A program made the position numbers and the translations under genes. The notes under the pieces are model-generated. The model was not told where the DNA came from. It worked only from the letters and a program-made list of their open reading frames with translations, and did no database searches. A DNA stretch of 64,000 bases, from contig NC_088325.1 in assembly GCF_910592395.1 (NCBI RefSeq), positions 5,545,501 through 5,609,500 of the forward strand, given 5' to 3'. The stretch comes from Lineus longissimus (lineage: Eukaryota; Nemertea; Pilidiophora; Heteronemertea; Lineidae). Shown one piece after another: positions 46,695-57,420 of this stretch. The number at the start of each line of letters is the position of its first letter. The stretch's first letter is position 1.

Positions 46695-48924
46695 CCTGGT
46701 TAGAGGAAGTATTTTTCCTCTTTCCAGTCCGGCGACCCTCCGCTTCCCGTCGGAAGGATCCAGCAGGAGCAGGCTGACTAGGCGGGGTAGGCCTAGGCAG
46801 GACCTGCCTGGCGTACGGGATTGAACCCGATGCCTGCTGGGGCCTCTCTATCTTTCTAGCGTTAGGTAGAGAGGTCTTGGCCCTCTGTGTCGCAGTGGGG
46901 GCATATAATTTGTCCCAATCTTTCTGTGCTGGAGCCGCCTCTTGTACAGAATCTGCGAACAGGAAAGAACCGTCCATAGGAGCGGTTCTTAAGGCCCCTT
47001 CCAGCTGGAGGGATCTGATGACATTGAGAGAGCCCAGTGCGGCGTCTCTACGGAGTAGGACGCTATTTGCTGCGGTCTTGGCGGACAGCGCAATAGCGTG
47101 CCTAATCGAATGTGACAAGGATGTCACAAGCGATTTTGTGTCATCAGATAGTGACTCATTATCTTTTAGGGATCTGGCTAGGGCCAGGTTAGTGTGCTCT
47201 GCGTAGGAGAGCACCGCTAACGTGTTTTTGGCCAGACCCTCTTGTGCTCTAAGGTCTCGGTAAGCCGAGGAGGAGGTCACCCTAGGCACGAGTTGGTCCA
47301 GCTGTACATCGTCCTTTAATATGGAAGTCGATGCTGCAGCTGGACAGCCGGCCGAGCTGACTCGATAATAGTCAGCGCGGTACTGCCTAACGGGAGGAAG
47401 TTGTGCCGTGAACAACTTCCCCGGTTTACACCAAGCTTCCGGTCCGACTGTCGGAAGGACAGGGATGGAAGTACGTTGGTGGGCGCCTTGTGAGTCTCTG
47501 ATTGTACGCTCCAAAAGTTCAGAGACTGCTACCACCGACGGGGAGGGAGTGAGGAATTCAAGTGCCCGAGTGGAGCCTTGAGAAACCTGTGGATTGGGAT
47601 CCACTTCCTGTCCCCAGAGTGAAAAGGTCGGTGTTGACAAGGCTGGCAGTTCCGGCGGGGTAGGGCACAGATCCTGCGGGAGGTACGCTCTGATCAAGGA
47701 TCTGAGTGTCCTCATATCCGACAAGATACTGGCCTCCTCTGGTGACAGCTCCTCCTGATTGGGGGAGCGGTAGCCTGGCTGAGAACTCTCGTTCTCAGAA
47801 AATTCCTCTAAAATAGAGGAGTCGGATGGTGGGTATCCGATGGGACCAGGCGCACCAGAGGAACCGGAACCGTGCTCCAGATGGCTGAGTCTATCAGAAA
47901 GACCTGCTACCATCTGGATGAGCTGGGACAGTTGCTGTCCCGACTCGGGTTCCGGACCCGACGTGCGGCTTCTCTCAACGACGGGCGGTTGAGGCGAGGG
48001 TGAGCGCATAAGCGAACCCTGGAAGCCGTATGTGCGGGCGAATGGGTCTTCCGGAAGCGGAAGATGCCCATTTTCTGAACCAGAGTTCAGATGTCCTCTC
48101 TGCGTAGCTCGTTCCATGGGAACGACGCCTCTGCTACGAGGAGGGGGTGGCACTTCCGGTTGGTTCCACCCAAGAGGTTGGCCAACGTAGGAAGGTGCCT
48201 GCATTTCCGGTAGGACGAAGTCCGAAACCGGAAATGCCCGTAACTCCTTCGCCGGTATGGAGCTACCGGAAGCCCTTTTAGAAGGAGGTACGGAGGGCGG
48301 AAACGCTGTTACCGAAGACGCATGGCGTTTCGGAGGTGGCGTTATAAGGTCCGGCCCTACTCTACTGTGTCCGTGAGGACTGGGGTTATTTCGCAGTAAA
48401 GACTGAGAAAAACCCCCAGTAGAGTCTTCGGTTACTGAAAAACGGGAACCCGCGTCAGTAACCGGAACTGCAATCGGCGGACCGGAAGCAGGGTGCTCCC
48501 GCGGGTACAAAGGGCTTGTACTCGGGGGAGCGGACGACAGGGGAACCGGAAGGTTCCCTGAGGTCCGGGGTATATTAAACCCTTGGAGACTTATTGGATG
48601 TAAGTCTCCCTTGGGACTACAGACATTAATAATGTCAGATCCCGCATCCTTCGCAGCCGCGGCCGGAACCGGAACTCGGCTGACGGAAGGGGTGGTGGCG
48701 GGAGGTTTGCTAGACCTCCGGGTTATATGCCCGGAAACGGAACCGGAAGAGGGTTTAGGCGTCTTCGCGGCCCGTTTCCCGCCACCAGACGCATTCCTTT
48801 GTGGTGAGACAAAGGATGCCGTCGGAGGGGTACGCCATATAAAAAATGGTACCAATGACAATAAAAACACTGGGAACCCCAAGTAGGCCAGAAAGGACGC
48901 AATAATTAATGGAAAGGAAAACAT
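46636..48924 (-). CDS. DIRS gag-like protein, 762 codons
   Basis: The largest open frame of the element, starting at a true ATG (48922-48924), first of the three minus-strand genes. It is rich in proline, serine and arginine, with a central acidic part (ILEEFSENES and on). Its C-terminal third (VLSYAEHTNLALARSLK, SLSHSIRHAIALSAKTA) resembles DIRS capsid-like proteins, and the tail is basic (RPRGAGRKR). The first 33 residues are hydrophobic, unusual for gag, so a later start is possible. No lesion seen. Confidence 0.8.
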   Translation of the reverse strand: MFSFPLIIASFLAYLGFPVFLLSLVPFFIWRTPPTASFVSPQRNASGGGKRAAKTPKPSSGSVSGHITRRSSKPPATTPSVSRVPVPAAAAKDAGSDIINVCSPKGDLHPISLQGFNIPRTSGNLPVPLSSAPPSTSPLYPREHPASGPPIAVPVTDAGSRFSVTEDSTGGFSQSLLRNNPSPHGHSRVGPDLITPPPKRHASSVTAFPPSVPPSKRASGSSIPAKELRAFPVSDFVLPEMQAPSYVGQPLGWNQPEVPPPPRSRGVVPMERATQRGHLNSGSENGHLPLPEDPFARTYGFQGSLMRSPSPQPPVVERSRTSGPEPESGQQLSQLIQMVAGLSDRLSHLEHGSGSSGAPGPIGYPPSDSSILEEFSENESSQPGYRSPNQEELSPEEASILSDMRTLRSLIRAYLPQDLCPTPPELPALSTPTFSLWGQEVDPNPQVSQGSTRALEFLTPSPSVVAVSELLERTIRDSQGAHQRTSIPVLPTVGPEAWCKPGKLFTAQLPPVRQYRADYYRVSSAGCPAAASTSILKDDVQLDQLVPRVTSSSAYRDLRAQEGLAKNTLAVLSYAEHTNLALARSLKDNESLSDDTKSLVTSLSHSIRHAIALSAKTAANSVLLRRDAALGSLNVIRSLQLEGALRTAPMDGSFLFADSVQEAAPAQKDWDKLYAPTATQRAKTSLPNARKIERPQQASGSIPYARQVLPRPTPPSQPAPAGSFRREAEGRRTGKRKNTSSNQGGSGPTKHSFRPRGAGRKR

Positions 48925-49219
48925 GCCTACTTGAATTAAACACTATTGCAATGGATCTGAGTCTTGTTCATTACAATAGAGCGGAGAATAGCCTACTTAA
49001 CTCTACCCTACCAAGATCAAAATAATGGAGCCGGGTCGACTAAGCTAGCTAAGAAAATGTCTATAATTAAATAGACTGGACAATACTAATGCCAAGATTA
49101 GTTTGGCGGTCTACTCCGTAGGTGAATGAACCCAAAAATCGTCTAGACTTGGCTGGTTGAATTTGGTTTTAAATCGAATTCACGGCAGCTTTGAAAAAAC
49201 GATGTGCTTCGTAGAAGCA

Positions 49220-49391
49220 CAAGAGTAAAGACTGAATATGGCGGCATGAGATCGGCGCGATCTCGCGGGATCGGTCAGGGCGCCGCCTGGCGGCCGAGCT
49301 GTTAACTCAGTTCTCCCTTTAGAAAATTAAAGGGATACTCTTGTGTTTGAGCCCAAATGGAGTAACATGCAAAAGTGTTCCATAGGTAAGT
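49220..49391 (-). repeat. DIRS right inverted terminal repeat
   Basis: Inverse of 42892-43063. Just inside it, TGTGCTTC-GTA-GAAGCACA (49203-49221) is a perfect hairpin absent from the left side. Confidence 0.85.
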
Positions 49392-49408
49392 TTGAATGAC
49401 ACAAAATG

Positions 49409-50360
49409 TCATTTAATCCTGATGACAAGCAGGCATTTCACAATAATAATACAGCACAGGGCTAGTATTTTTCTGTGGTATGGTAGTTAGTGTCGTTTTT
49501 TAATGCAGGTTTATTTGACGCATTGAGGAAATTAATCATAGTAATATATATGACCAAAATCAAAAGAGATTTCAACCCTATTCTCGGAGGCTTTAATTGG
49601 TGTTCACATGATAACCAGAAGCACAATTTTCACATTAATAATCTGATGCTAATACGAGTAATTAAATGACATGTGATATCGAGTGACGCCATCGATATTA
49701 ATGTAAATTGTCATTAACTTATCACAAAGTTTATTTAGATATTTCCAAGGAATATTGAGCGCCCGGAAATTGAGCTCATTGACCCCTGGGAATAGAGGTT
49801 GCACGCTGCCAACCAGTAAACTTACATTCTGCATATTTCACTTGGGTGCAACGAGACTCAGGAACGCAATACAAGCATTAGTATTAAGGGCAGTCATGAA
49901 TAATTATAGGATAATAACTATACAATTAACAAACACGAGTTCAGAGTACATATTTGTTAATATACAATAACTTCTTAGTCAGTTATATTCGTCTGTCCCG
50001 TAGTATCATATCACAAGTATCACATCATATTATAGTCATATGGCATTCCTGCCGCGGAAAATGCTTTGTTTAAAAGTCTATATACATGTAATATGATAAT
50101 TTGCCATAATAGCGATGTCAGGGAATTCAAAACAGTAGGTCTGACTAGGAAAAGGCCAACCTGGTTTCATCAAGTGACAAAAATTTATGTCATACCGCCA
50201 AGAGTCATTGTGTTCAAGGAGACAATATTCAATACCAATAAGAGTCATCGCCTTGAGGTGGAGTTACCTGGCAGATGTTAGTTAAGATACAAGTGTAAAA
50301 TCGTTACACTTTTCTCGGAGTTCGTCATCTTATACTAAAAGAGCTTTGACCGCTCCCACG
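49409..50360. other. D1 tail and upstream region of gene 2
   Basis: 49409-49899 matches 62943-64000 except for a LINE present only in D2. No gene. The 460 bp before the ATG at 50361 presumably hold the promoter and 5' UTR. I see no clear TATA element at a fixed distance. Confidence 0.5.
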
Positions 50361-50406
50361 ATGAAACTTCTACCATCTTTGGCATTCATGCTTCTCCAGT
50401 TTCAAA
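50361..50406 (+). CDS. Gene 2 exon 1: signal peptide
   Basis: ATG in the context CACGATGA, then MKLLPSLAFMLLQFQ, a short hydrophobic leader, and donor GTAAGT in phase 1. Chosen because it is the only leader-like exon in phase upstream of the first Ig exon. Confidence 0.75.
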
Positions 50407-53400
50407 GTAAGTAATTTTTGCGAACGTCGATTGTTTTTCTTTTGTGTCAGTTTTGATTTGTTTTGCTGGTGTCTTACAAGCATAATCTGTATTTTAAATG
50501 ATTTTATATGCCATCGACTCATTCTTCCAAGGATCAACTCGATATGTGACACTCAGCGCTCAGACGTAGTGATGACGTCACATCAGTAGCAGCGAATTGC
50601 CATACAAATCATACCATACAAAGAGGATTTGAACGTTGAAATCAGGCAAACCACCCCAGGACTTGCAGGGAAAGAGGCCCAATTACCAACTGTCCAACTT
50701 GCAATGTAGCTGATTGACATAGAATACCCAAGTGACCACTGGATGCAAGCAATACCCCAATGATTTAGCTGTCAATGCCATTCGAGACGGGGAAAGTGGA
50801 GTATACATCAAATTTCCAGATGCAACATCCACATCCATTTCAACACCAAATGACAAGCTCTGCACCAACTTCAGGGCAGGGTGTCTGCTATCCCTACAGC
50901 AGCCCAACACTTGTCCGAGTCCAAAGCTAAGTGTGACAATGTTATCACTCTAACAGTTTCCATGTCCACTGCACAAGCCCTAGTATATTAGAACTCGGAC
51001 AAAATCATCGACACGCTCAAGTTCAGCCTATCAAACCTCTAAAAGAATAGCAGAGTTGTGATACAATGGATCCCTGCACACTGTGACATCCCAGGAAATG
51101 ACAGCGCTGATCTACTTGCCAAAGATGGAAGCCAACAGCATCAGGAAGAATTCTGCACCATCTACATGGAGGCAAGACACTTCTGAAACAGGCCCGCAAA
51201 AACACCTGGCAAGAGAGAAGAGGGGACCTCAGATGCAACACTCTCCTTGACATGGACAGAAAAGCTGCGACCGGGCTTGCTCAATAGTCATAACACCACA
51301 AAAAATAATTCACATTGAAGGGTCGTTTGATGAGTAATGTCTTGAGTCATAAGGTTGCAACTGACTTTCTTTTTAACGCGTTATTTAACTACTTTCAGAT
51401 ATTCTCGGTATGACGATAACTAATGCCCTCAGTAATTTACGTCCGCGACTCGGCCAAACGATAACGCTAAATTGTAACATTGCGGGAGAACCCGCAAAAA
51501 GTGTAATGTGGTGGAAAGACAAGAACCGCAGCCCAGGAGCATTACTTCTGTCGTACAATTGTTCAGTTGTTCGAAAGGAGTACAAATCAAGATTAAGAAC
51601 GACTCGATGTGATATGAATAACTTTGATTTTCAATTAAGTAATGTTCGAACGTCGGACCGCGGGGAATGGGTGTGCGAGGCTGATGGACAAGAGGCCACA
51701 ACTAAACTGAGATTGGATGTCTTAGGTAAGTCTTAAAAAACACATACACCTATGCAGAACATACGTTCTCCATTAAAAGGGTGGACTGTGTCAAGGTCTG
51801 GGATTTCGGATTGTTTTCCCTCTCGCTTGTAACGACAAATTAGGTAGACCATTTTAATGCTGTTTGTGCATGTCTTCTCCTGTTGTTCTTCCCAACTCAG
51901 GCATGTGAGGGACTATCACTCTATACAGTAAAACTTGCATGTACTGTAGAACCCAAAAAAAATCACGTGCAGGATATTTGTGCCAGTAGGTCATACCCTC
52001 GAAAATATTCCGCCGCGAAAATCGCTTGCTTTTCAGCAAGAAGTCAATCTCACTGTTGCCATGTTACCAGTGGCAATGTAACGAGCAATTAATGGTAGGG
52101 CCTATGCCGATCGCAGCTTACTTGGCCATATAAAGAGGTGATTAATCAGATACTGTGTATCCCCTGTGCATTTGGCAAATATCATGTTTACACCTAACAA
52201 ACACATATTCCACCTCGATCTTCCTCGACAGTAACATTTGCCTCATTATTCTCATCTGTGTGTGTGCTCTAGGCTTAATTACTCCCTACATTAAAACCTG
52301 TTGACAGTGGGTCTGCGTATGATACGGAGTTTTTCGCAATTCTCCCTCATTGTTCGACATCGAGATCGGGAGGTCGAAAAATGTGTTTTGAGGGATTTTG
52401 CTCCCTGATATTACGGAGTTTTCGCCAATCTCCCGAAACGTCAACGCGACGCCTATCCCATTGTACGACATAGTTTTCGGGAGGTCGAACAATTGTATAG
52501 GCGTTCGTTCACGCTGGCTTTTCGGGGGATTTGTGAAAACTCCCTATAGACAGGTACACATCAGCACCTACTAATTAATAAGAGCTCTTTGGGCGAAAGA
52601 GACTATTTTTATTTTTTGAGAAAACAATTCTTGACTCGCGAAAATATTCTGCCGCGAATACGTCCATCGCCTGCGTACACTTTCTTTTCAACAGTATGGA
52701 ACTTGCATAAAACGGGCCCTTGCATACACGAACAGGTCTTCCAAGTCACTAGTTTCAAGTATTACATATTTCGTATCAAACATAACACATGTTGGTCCAG
52801 TCGAGTCTGATCCCCTTTATGCCAGGTTAATTTCAATGATGATGGTCAATGTAAGTCATTTTCGATATCGAACGATTCAGGAGAACATTAAGCTCAGGCC
52901 TATACTTTCATGACTATAGGGGATTCCCGAAATGACTGAAACTGTGACACTGTTGGCTGTGGTTATTGATACCGGCCTCTCTCCCGCCATCTACACCCGG
53001 TATTAGGGAGTGAAGCACCCAAGACGCCAACTCAAACGCCTATCCCATTGTTCTAGCTCTTGATCACCATGGGGAACAATCATGGGACAGGCGTTCGTGT
53101 TGGCGTTTCGGGGGATTTGCGAAAATCACAAATGTTGGCTTACTTAAAGCTTATTACCCCTTCAAGCTGCTGACTACTCTCTCTCTCTCTCTTTTTTTCA
53201 GTTCCACCCCTCACACCAACAGTCACACATCCATCGCAGGTCAATGTGGGAGACACTGCAAACCTCACCTGCAATGCAGAAAATTTCCACGTGACGAAAC
53301 CAGTCTCTTATACGTGGACTAAGAATGGCGAAACTCTATTACCAGGGACCTTTGCTAATGATGCTCTTCTAATTACACCCGTCAACCTGGAGCATGCTGG

Positions 53401-56400
53401 AAAATATGTATGTGTCGCAGAAAATGAAGCTGGATCTAAGTCAAGCGCTGAACTTGATTTTGCTGTAATAAGTAAGTATTGTTTGTTTGTCTATGTTTGG
53501 TAAGTTTTCGGTAAACTTGATAATATTGAGACTTTAGCGCTACATCCAGCTGATTTCAATCAGTTGCCCATGCCACTTCACATTACTCCCCCCAGCAAGA
53601 CGAATTAACGGCCCGATGAACAGTTTGTATAGACGCCAGAATTGGCACAACCATCTCATAACTTAGGTTGCAACCGTTGCTTTATTTAAGGTCCACCCTC
53701 TGCCCCCAGCAAACTCAAAGTAGTGAACACAACTGCCGTAGCAGTAACTCTCGAGTGGATCTCAGAATTCGATGGTGGATCGAAGCAGAGGTTTTACGTC
53801 CAATACAAGCAGTCTGCCGGCAACTGGGATGTTGCCGCGGAGGTTCCTCAAGGAGGAATAACTGATCCAGGTCTCAAGAAAGCCGTGTATCATAGGATTG
53901 TGGGTCTTGAGTCGAATGTCGGGTATATGTTTAGGGTGCGCGGCAAGCATTCTTTCCCAGGAACTCACATGAGTAACTTCAGCAACATAACATCTGGGAA
54001 AACACCAGGTTGGTGTTTTTTTCTCCAATAGACACGCCCATTCGCAATTCAGTTCATCACTGAACTCCAGTTAACGACCTCTTGCGAAAACCATTAAATG
54101 CATATCATCGGTTCCTATGAATCATTACTCTTAGCAACGCATTATTAGGCTTGAACCGGTATTACAATTTTGTGCGTTTGTGCGAAGGCACAGAAGGCTC
54201 ATTCCAAATGCGAAATTCCAAATTCCAAATTCGAAATCTGATCTGACCAATCCGATGAGGTTTTGCTTTCGACCAATATGCTATCTGATTGGTCAAAATC
54301 AAAACCTCATCCGATTGGTCAGATCAGATTTCGAATTTGGAATTTCGCATTTTGCATTTCGAATTCCGCATTTGGAATTTGGAATTTCAAATTTGCATCT
54401 TGGCCATTTGTTTGGTAAGACCTGAATTAGGAATTTGGAATTTAGAATTCCGCATTTCGGAATGAGCCTTCTGGGCTTTCGTGCGTTTCCGTGTTGCCCA
54501 ATATTGTTTGTTTTCTGTTTTTCCTTCTTGGCAGGTCTTGGTTTCTCTATCTGTTTAGAGAATTCGAAGCTACAATGAACTGTGGAGAACAACCGCATAC
54601 AGGTGTTACACCGGCCTCTGAAAAGAATGAGAAACTGCGCAGGTGCCTCCCCCGCCTGGGCGTCGAAAATGTATAAATACCTTGGTTTCTATCTCGGTAC
54701 TGCGCAACTGACTAGACGCCAACAACGGCTAGCGCACACAATATCATTTCTCCATGTAACAAGTATGTCCTATAAATAAACTTGTTCTTCAACTCTTATC
54801 ATCGCATAATCATTGTTTAAACCATTTTTCTTCAAAGCTGTCCTTTATCTATTTTGTAGAGAAACCCCAAACGAACCTCATAGGTGTGAACCGGATAGAC
54901 AACATAGTTACGGTGCGCTGGAAACAAGTGACTGGAAAATATACAGCAATTAAGATCGTGTACTGCCAGGAAGGTACTGAAGACTGCAGGAATTCCACCG
55001 TGCCTAACCCAGATGACAACATTACAGCCTTTCTCGTTAATGCCGACAAGACATATTATTATTTTGTGGTGGTTGAAGATGGTGGGGATGTTGTATACAG
55101 GAGCACGGTTTTTGTTGATTTTCACACAAACACGTCAGGTGAGTCGGGTTTGGCTTAAGTTGTGGATACTTGTATCGACATTCTTCGAAAAACTGTAGAG
55201 CTGAAAACGCGTTAAGAACTAGTGTCACGTATCAAATCCCTCTTATATAGCTACATACTTTTTTTGTATGTACTATTATATTACCAGATGGAATTTCGAC
55301 AGAATATAGAACCGTCGGATTAAATTGTCATTTGGCCTTGTCTGTTTGATAACAGTTTGGCCCCGTCAGTTTGATAATTTTGAAAGCATGACAGCGTTGA
55401 GCGAAAACTCGTCTTGTTCGGCCATTCGCTCACTGTTGATCATGAATTCGGCACTAAAATTGATGCAGCTGCTGGTTGCGAAAGCACACCAAAACAGACC
55501 ACTTGGATTCGCAGTGACTGAGACAGTGATCGATGCAGTTTTTCACCAACCAGACAGTTGACCCCAACTGGTCTGTGTTCAGAAGCTGCTCATCTATATT
55601 TTTTATCACGAGCATATTAAATGTTTGTCTTCGTCACATTCCTGGCTATGGTGTTGCATAGCAAAGCTTTCCGAGATCATAAATTAGAAAACATGTATAA
55701 AGTGCAACAGATCAGGTATCAGTCTGACCTCATTAGCTCATAAGATGAGCAAGGCCACTGGGAAACCAATTTGTCTACAAATGTATTCATTTTTACTGTA
55801 TAAGCTCTCCTAACTAGTCTGATGAAGATTTAATTAATCAAAATGCTGTTATTGTTTTTTAACAGTTTTTCTTCTTGTTGGAGGTTTGGTAGGAGGAGCA
55901 GTCATTGTAGCTATCGCAGGTGTCATTTCGGCAGTTGTTCTGTGGTGAGATACTAAATACAATCTGATACATAATTGCCAATATTTTCATCAACAAGTTT
56001 CTTGACGCTCGCATACCTTACGATATCTAATTAAAAACACCAGATAATATCAACACATGAAGCTGGCCCATGAAATATTAGACAACCTATATTAACATTC
56101 AACCTGGGTGTGAGATATGTTGTTTTTTCCCCTACAAAATTGCTTCCAGCAGGACCGTGACTTCTCAAAAGATGTTAATCGAAAATAATAAAATCGCTAT
56201 CAACAGTATACTAGAATGTTATCTAACCATAGGCCGACCAGAAATTTTAAAATCATGTCCAAAACCGCATTGCACCACTAGCAAAATCCTTATTTCATTC
56301 AGTCTACCAATCCACTAGAGTACCTACGAAATATATACTCACATTTATATTGAATGAACTTGCAACACATATTGCCGTGCCCCCAAAATCGCTCCAGCCA

Positions 56401-57307
56401 CGGCACCATAAACGCATCACCATGGTAAATCATGTGTCGATTTAAATGTTCGAATTGGGTTACGTCATAAAGACGGGATGTTAATTCCATTCCAAATGCT
56501 TAACAGAGCTAAATCACGTCATGTAGTCCAGATGCATCAGGTTATTCGAACTTCCACGTACATTGATTGTGTTAAGCATATTCGCCAGGTCTCATTAAGC
56601 TTTTTTACTTCCGTAGGAAACGTTCACTGGCGCGAAGGGGGAGAAAGCAGAGTCATCGACCTGCAAATGGCACCGCAGATAAAGATGATACTGGAATCAG
56701 GGAGAGCCAGCTATCTACAAATGACACCGCTGATTACGACGATACAATGATTGTATTTAGAACAGACGGAAATAGATCTGTACAGACAGACACGAGCATT
56801 GGGACTAAATACGAAAATCATCCATTTCACCCGAAACGTCCGCCCGACCAGAATGCTGCATTGCCTATGGTTATTGAGCCCGACGACCCAGAAGATGATG
56901 TAGACGTCGACGCATATGACTACGTAGATAGTCCTACGGCAAGGCAGCAAAGAGCTTCGGGCGAAAACCCAGCTCCCGAACCTCATGATCATCAAATGAA
57001 GTACGCAACCCCGTATGAGCAGTTCGGGCAGGATGTCTCAAGCAAGAACAAAATGGGTCAGGAGAGACTGGAGCCTGAAGACACGGACAGAAACTTATCA
57101 AATCCTAAACAAGGACAACCTGGCCAGAGCACAGCCGGGAGCAGATCAAGCCAATCCGATGGGGACAATAAGCGGCCTAAAAGTTTCTCGAATGACGATA
57201 TTGTTCACAGCCAAGAGTCAACATACGCCAATTTGGGTCGAGTAGAGCCTGTTCACCATGGAGAGTATCTGGACCTCAGACATGTCAGACAGTCATGTTT
57301 GGAATAA
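50361..57307 (+). CDS. Receptor gene 2 (complete): Ig-Ig-FN3-FN3-TM with ITAM/ITIM-like tail
   Basis: Seven coding exons: 50361-50406, 51399-51725, 53202-53471, 53691-54008, 54860-55138, 55866-55944, 56617-57307. The total is 2010 bases, giving 669 residues and a stop, with all phases agreeing. Order: signal peptide 1-15, Ig 16-124, Ig 125-214, FN3 215-320, FN3 321-413, transmembrane helix about 414-440, cytoplasmic tail to 669. Ig plus FN3 ectodomains of this kind occur in adhesion and recognition receptors of the nephrin/echinoid type. The tail motifs point to SH2-mediated signalling. No orthologue can be named. The gene lies between the direct duplicates D1 and D2. Confidence 0.88.
50407..51398. 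other. Gene 2 intron 1
   Basis: Contains a decayed RNase H fragment of a LINE (50730-51280). Nothing else recognised. Confidence 0.6.
50730..51280 (+). pseudogene. LINE RNase H domain fossil
   Basis: Conceptual reading gives DGESGVYIKFPDATSTSIS, then KLCTNFRAG. After frame shifts and stops comes VIQWIPAHCDIPGNDSADLL. These are the RNase H blocks (DGS-like, NxRAE-like, WIPxHxGxxGNxxAD) of LINEs that carry this domain. Several stops show it is long dead. Confidence 0.75.
51399..51725 (+). CDS. Gene 2 exon 2: first Ig domain
   Basis: Phase 1-1 exon. Cysteines in TLNCNI and WVCEA, tryptophans in VMWWKD, and SDRGEWVC form the Ig frame. Extra cysteines in NCSVV and TTRCD may pair. NCS is a glycosylation triplet. 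Confidence 0.88.
51726..53201. other. Gene 2 intron 2
   Basis: Contains related short segments around 52290-52560 and 52980-53120 with GGCGTT and TTTCGGGGGATTTG, an old dispersed repeat. The acceptor has a CT-rich run at 53174-53199. No gene. Confidence 0.5.
53202..53471 (+). CDS. Gene 2 exon 3: second Ig domain
   Basis: Phase 1-1 exon with NLTCNAE, SYTWTKNG, LEHAGKYVCVAENEAG. A textbook I-set Ig domain with the AGKYVC motif. Confidence 0.9.
53691..54008 (+). CDS. Gene 2 exon 4: first fibronectin III domain
   Basis: Phase 1-1 exon. PPSAPSKLKVVNTTAVAVTL, EWISEFDGG, QRFYVQYK, and GLESNVGYMFRVRGKH give the FN3 B-strand tryptophan and the L-x-x-x-x-x-Y-x-F-R-V block. The FDGG-x-x-x-F-x-V-x-Y pattern is common in nephrin/echinoid-type FN3 domains. 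Donor is GTTGGT, weaker than the other donors. Confidence 0.85.
54190..54475. repeat. Fold-back MITE-like repeat in gene 2 intron 4
   Basis: AGAAGGCTCATTCCAAATGC near 54191 pairs with GCATTTCGGAATGAGCCTTC near 54453. The inside is made of repeated GAATTTGGAATTT words and a second palindrome around TGATTGGTCAAAATC. No open frame of note. Confidence 0.7.
54860..55138 (+). CDS. Gene 2 exon 5: second fibronectin III-like domain
   Basis: Phase 1-1 exon. NIVTVRWKQVTGKYTAIKIV, then YCQEG and TYYYFVVVEDGGD fit an FN3 fold with weak consensus. Two cysteines (YCQ and DCR) probably pair. Glycosylation triplets are NST, NIT and NTS. Confidence 0.8.
55139..55865. other. Gene 2 intron 5
   Basis: No repeat or gene seen. 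Confidence 0.5.
55866..55944 (+). CDS. Gene 2 exon 6: transmembrane helix
   Basis: Phase 1 in, phase 2 out. FLLVGGLVGGAVIVAIAGVI plus SAVVLW is a single glycine-zipper helix. The GG-x-x-GG spacing is typical of helices that pair in the membrane. The basic KRSLARRGRK at the start of the next exon sets the inside. Confidence 0.85.
55945..56616. other. Gene 2 intron 6
   Basis: No element recognised. Confidence 0.5.
56617..57307 (+). CDS. Gene 2 exon 7: cytoplasmic tail with paired YxxL motifs
   Basis: A phase-2 acceptor after CCGTAG, then 230 residues to TAA (57305-57307). The tail is acidic and disordered-looking with eight or more tyrosines. Near the end STYANL (Y643) and GEYLDL (Y657) give YxxL-x10-YxxL, within the ITAM spacing range. 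STYANL alone also meets the ITIM rule. Other candidate SH2 sites are DYDDT (Y480), KYENH (Y505), AYDYVDS (Y540, Y542) and KYATPYEQF (Y569, Y573). No kinase or phosphatase domain. Confidence 0.88.
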
Positions 57308-57379
57308 TAGGGTATCGGCATCTCAATTATAAGCGGCGCTGATTTTTGATAGAGTATGCAGCGAACGGTCACGCACCTT

Positions 57380-57385
57380 AATAAA
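57380..57385 (+). terminator. Poly(A) signal of gene 2
   Basis: AATAAA 73 bases after the stop codon. The only canonical signal close by, giving a very short 3' UTR. Confidence 0.6.
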
Positions 57386-57420
57386 AGTTTGGTCGAGGTT
57401 GTGCTTGAAAATATAGCCTG

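Larger units (their letters stand above)
42853..49408 (-). mobile_element. DIRS-like tyrosine-recombinase retrotransposon, 6.56 kb
   Basis: It has inverted terminal repeats, an internal complementary region, and minus-strand frames for gag-like, RT/RNase H and tyrosine recombinase proteins, the DIRS order. D2 holds the unoccupied site at 62941-62942: D1 reads GTAAC-TG-element-TG-TCATTT, while D2 reads GTAAC-TG-TCATTT. Only TG is shared at the borders, so there is no longer target duplication. That fits insertion of a circular intermediate by recombinase rather than by an endonuclease or DDE integrase. Two coding lesions make this copy probably nonautonomous. Confidence 0.92.
36178..49899 (+). 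repeat. Segmental duplicate D1 (partner of 58140-64000)
   Basis: Begins AGGTGCACGGTTATCAGATT and follows D2 in order, interrupted by insertions unique to one copy. The match runs at least to 49899, where the window cuts D2. Both copies are direct and flank receptor gene 2. Confidence 0.85.
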
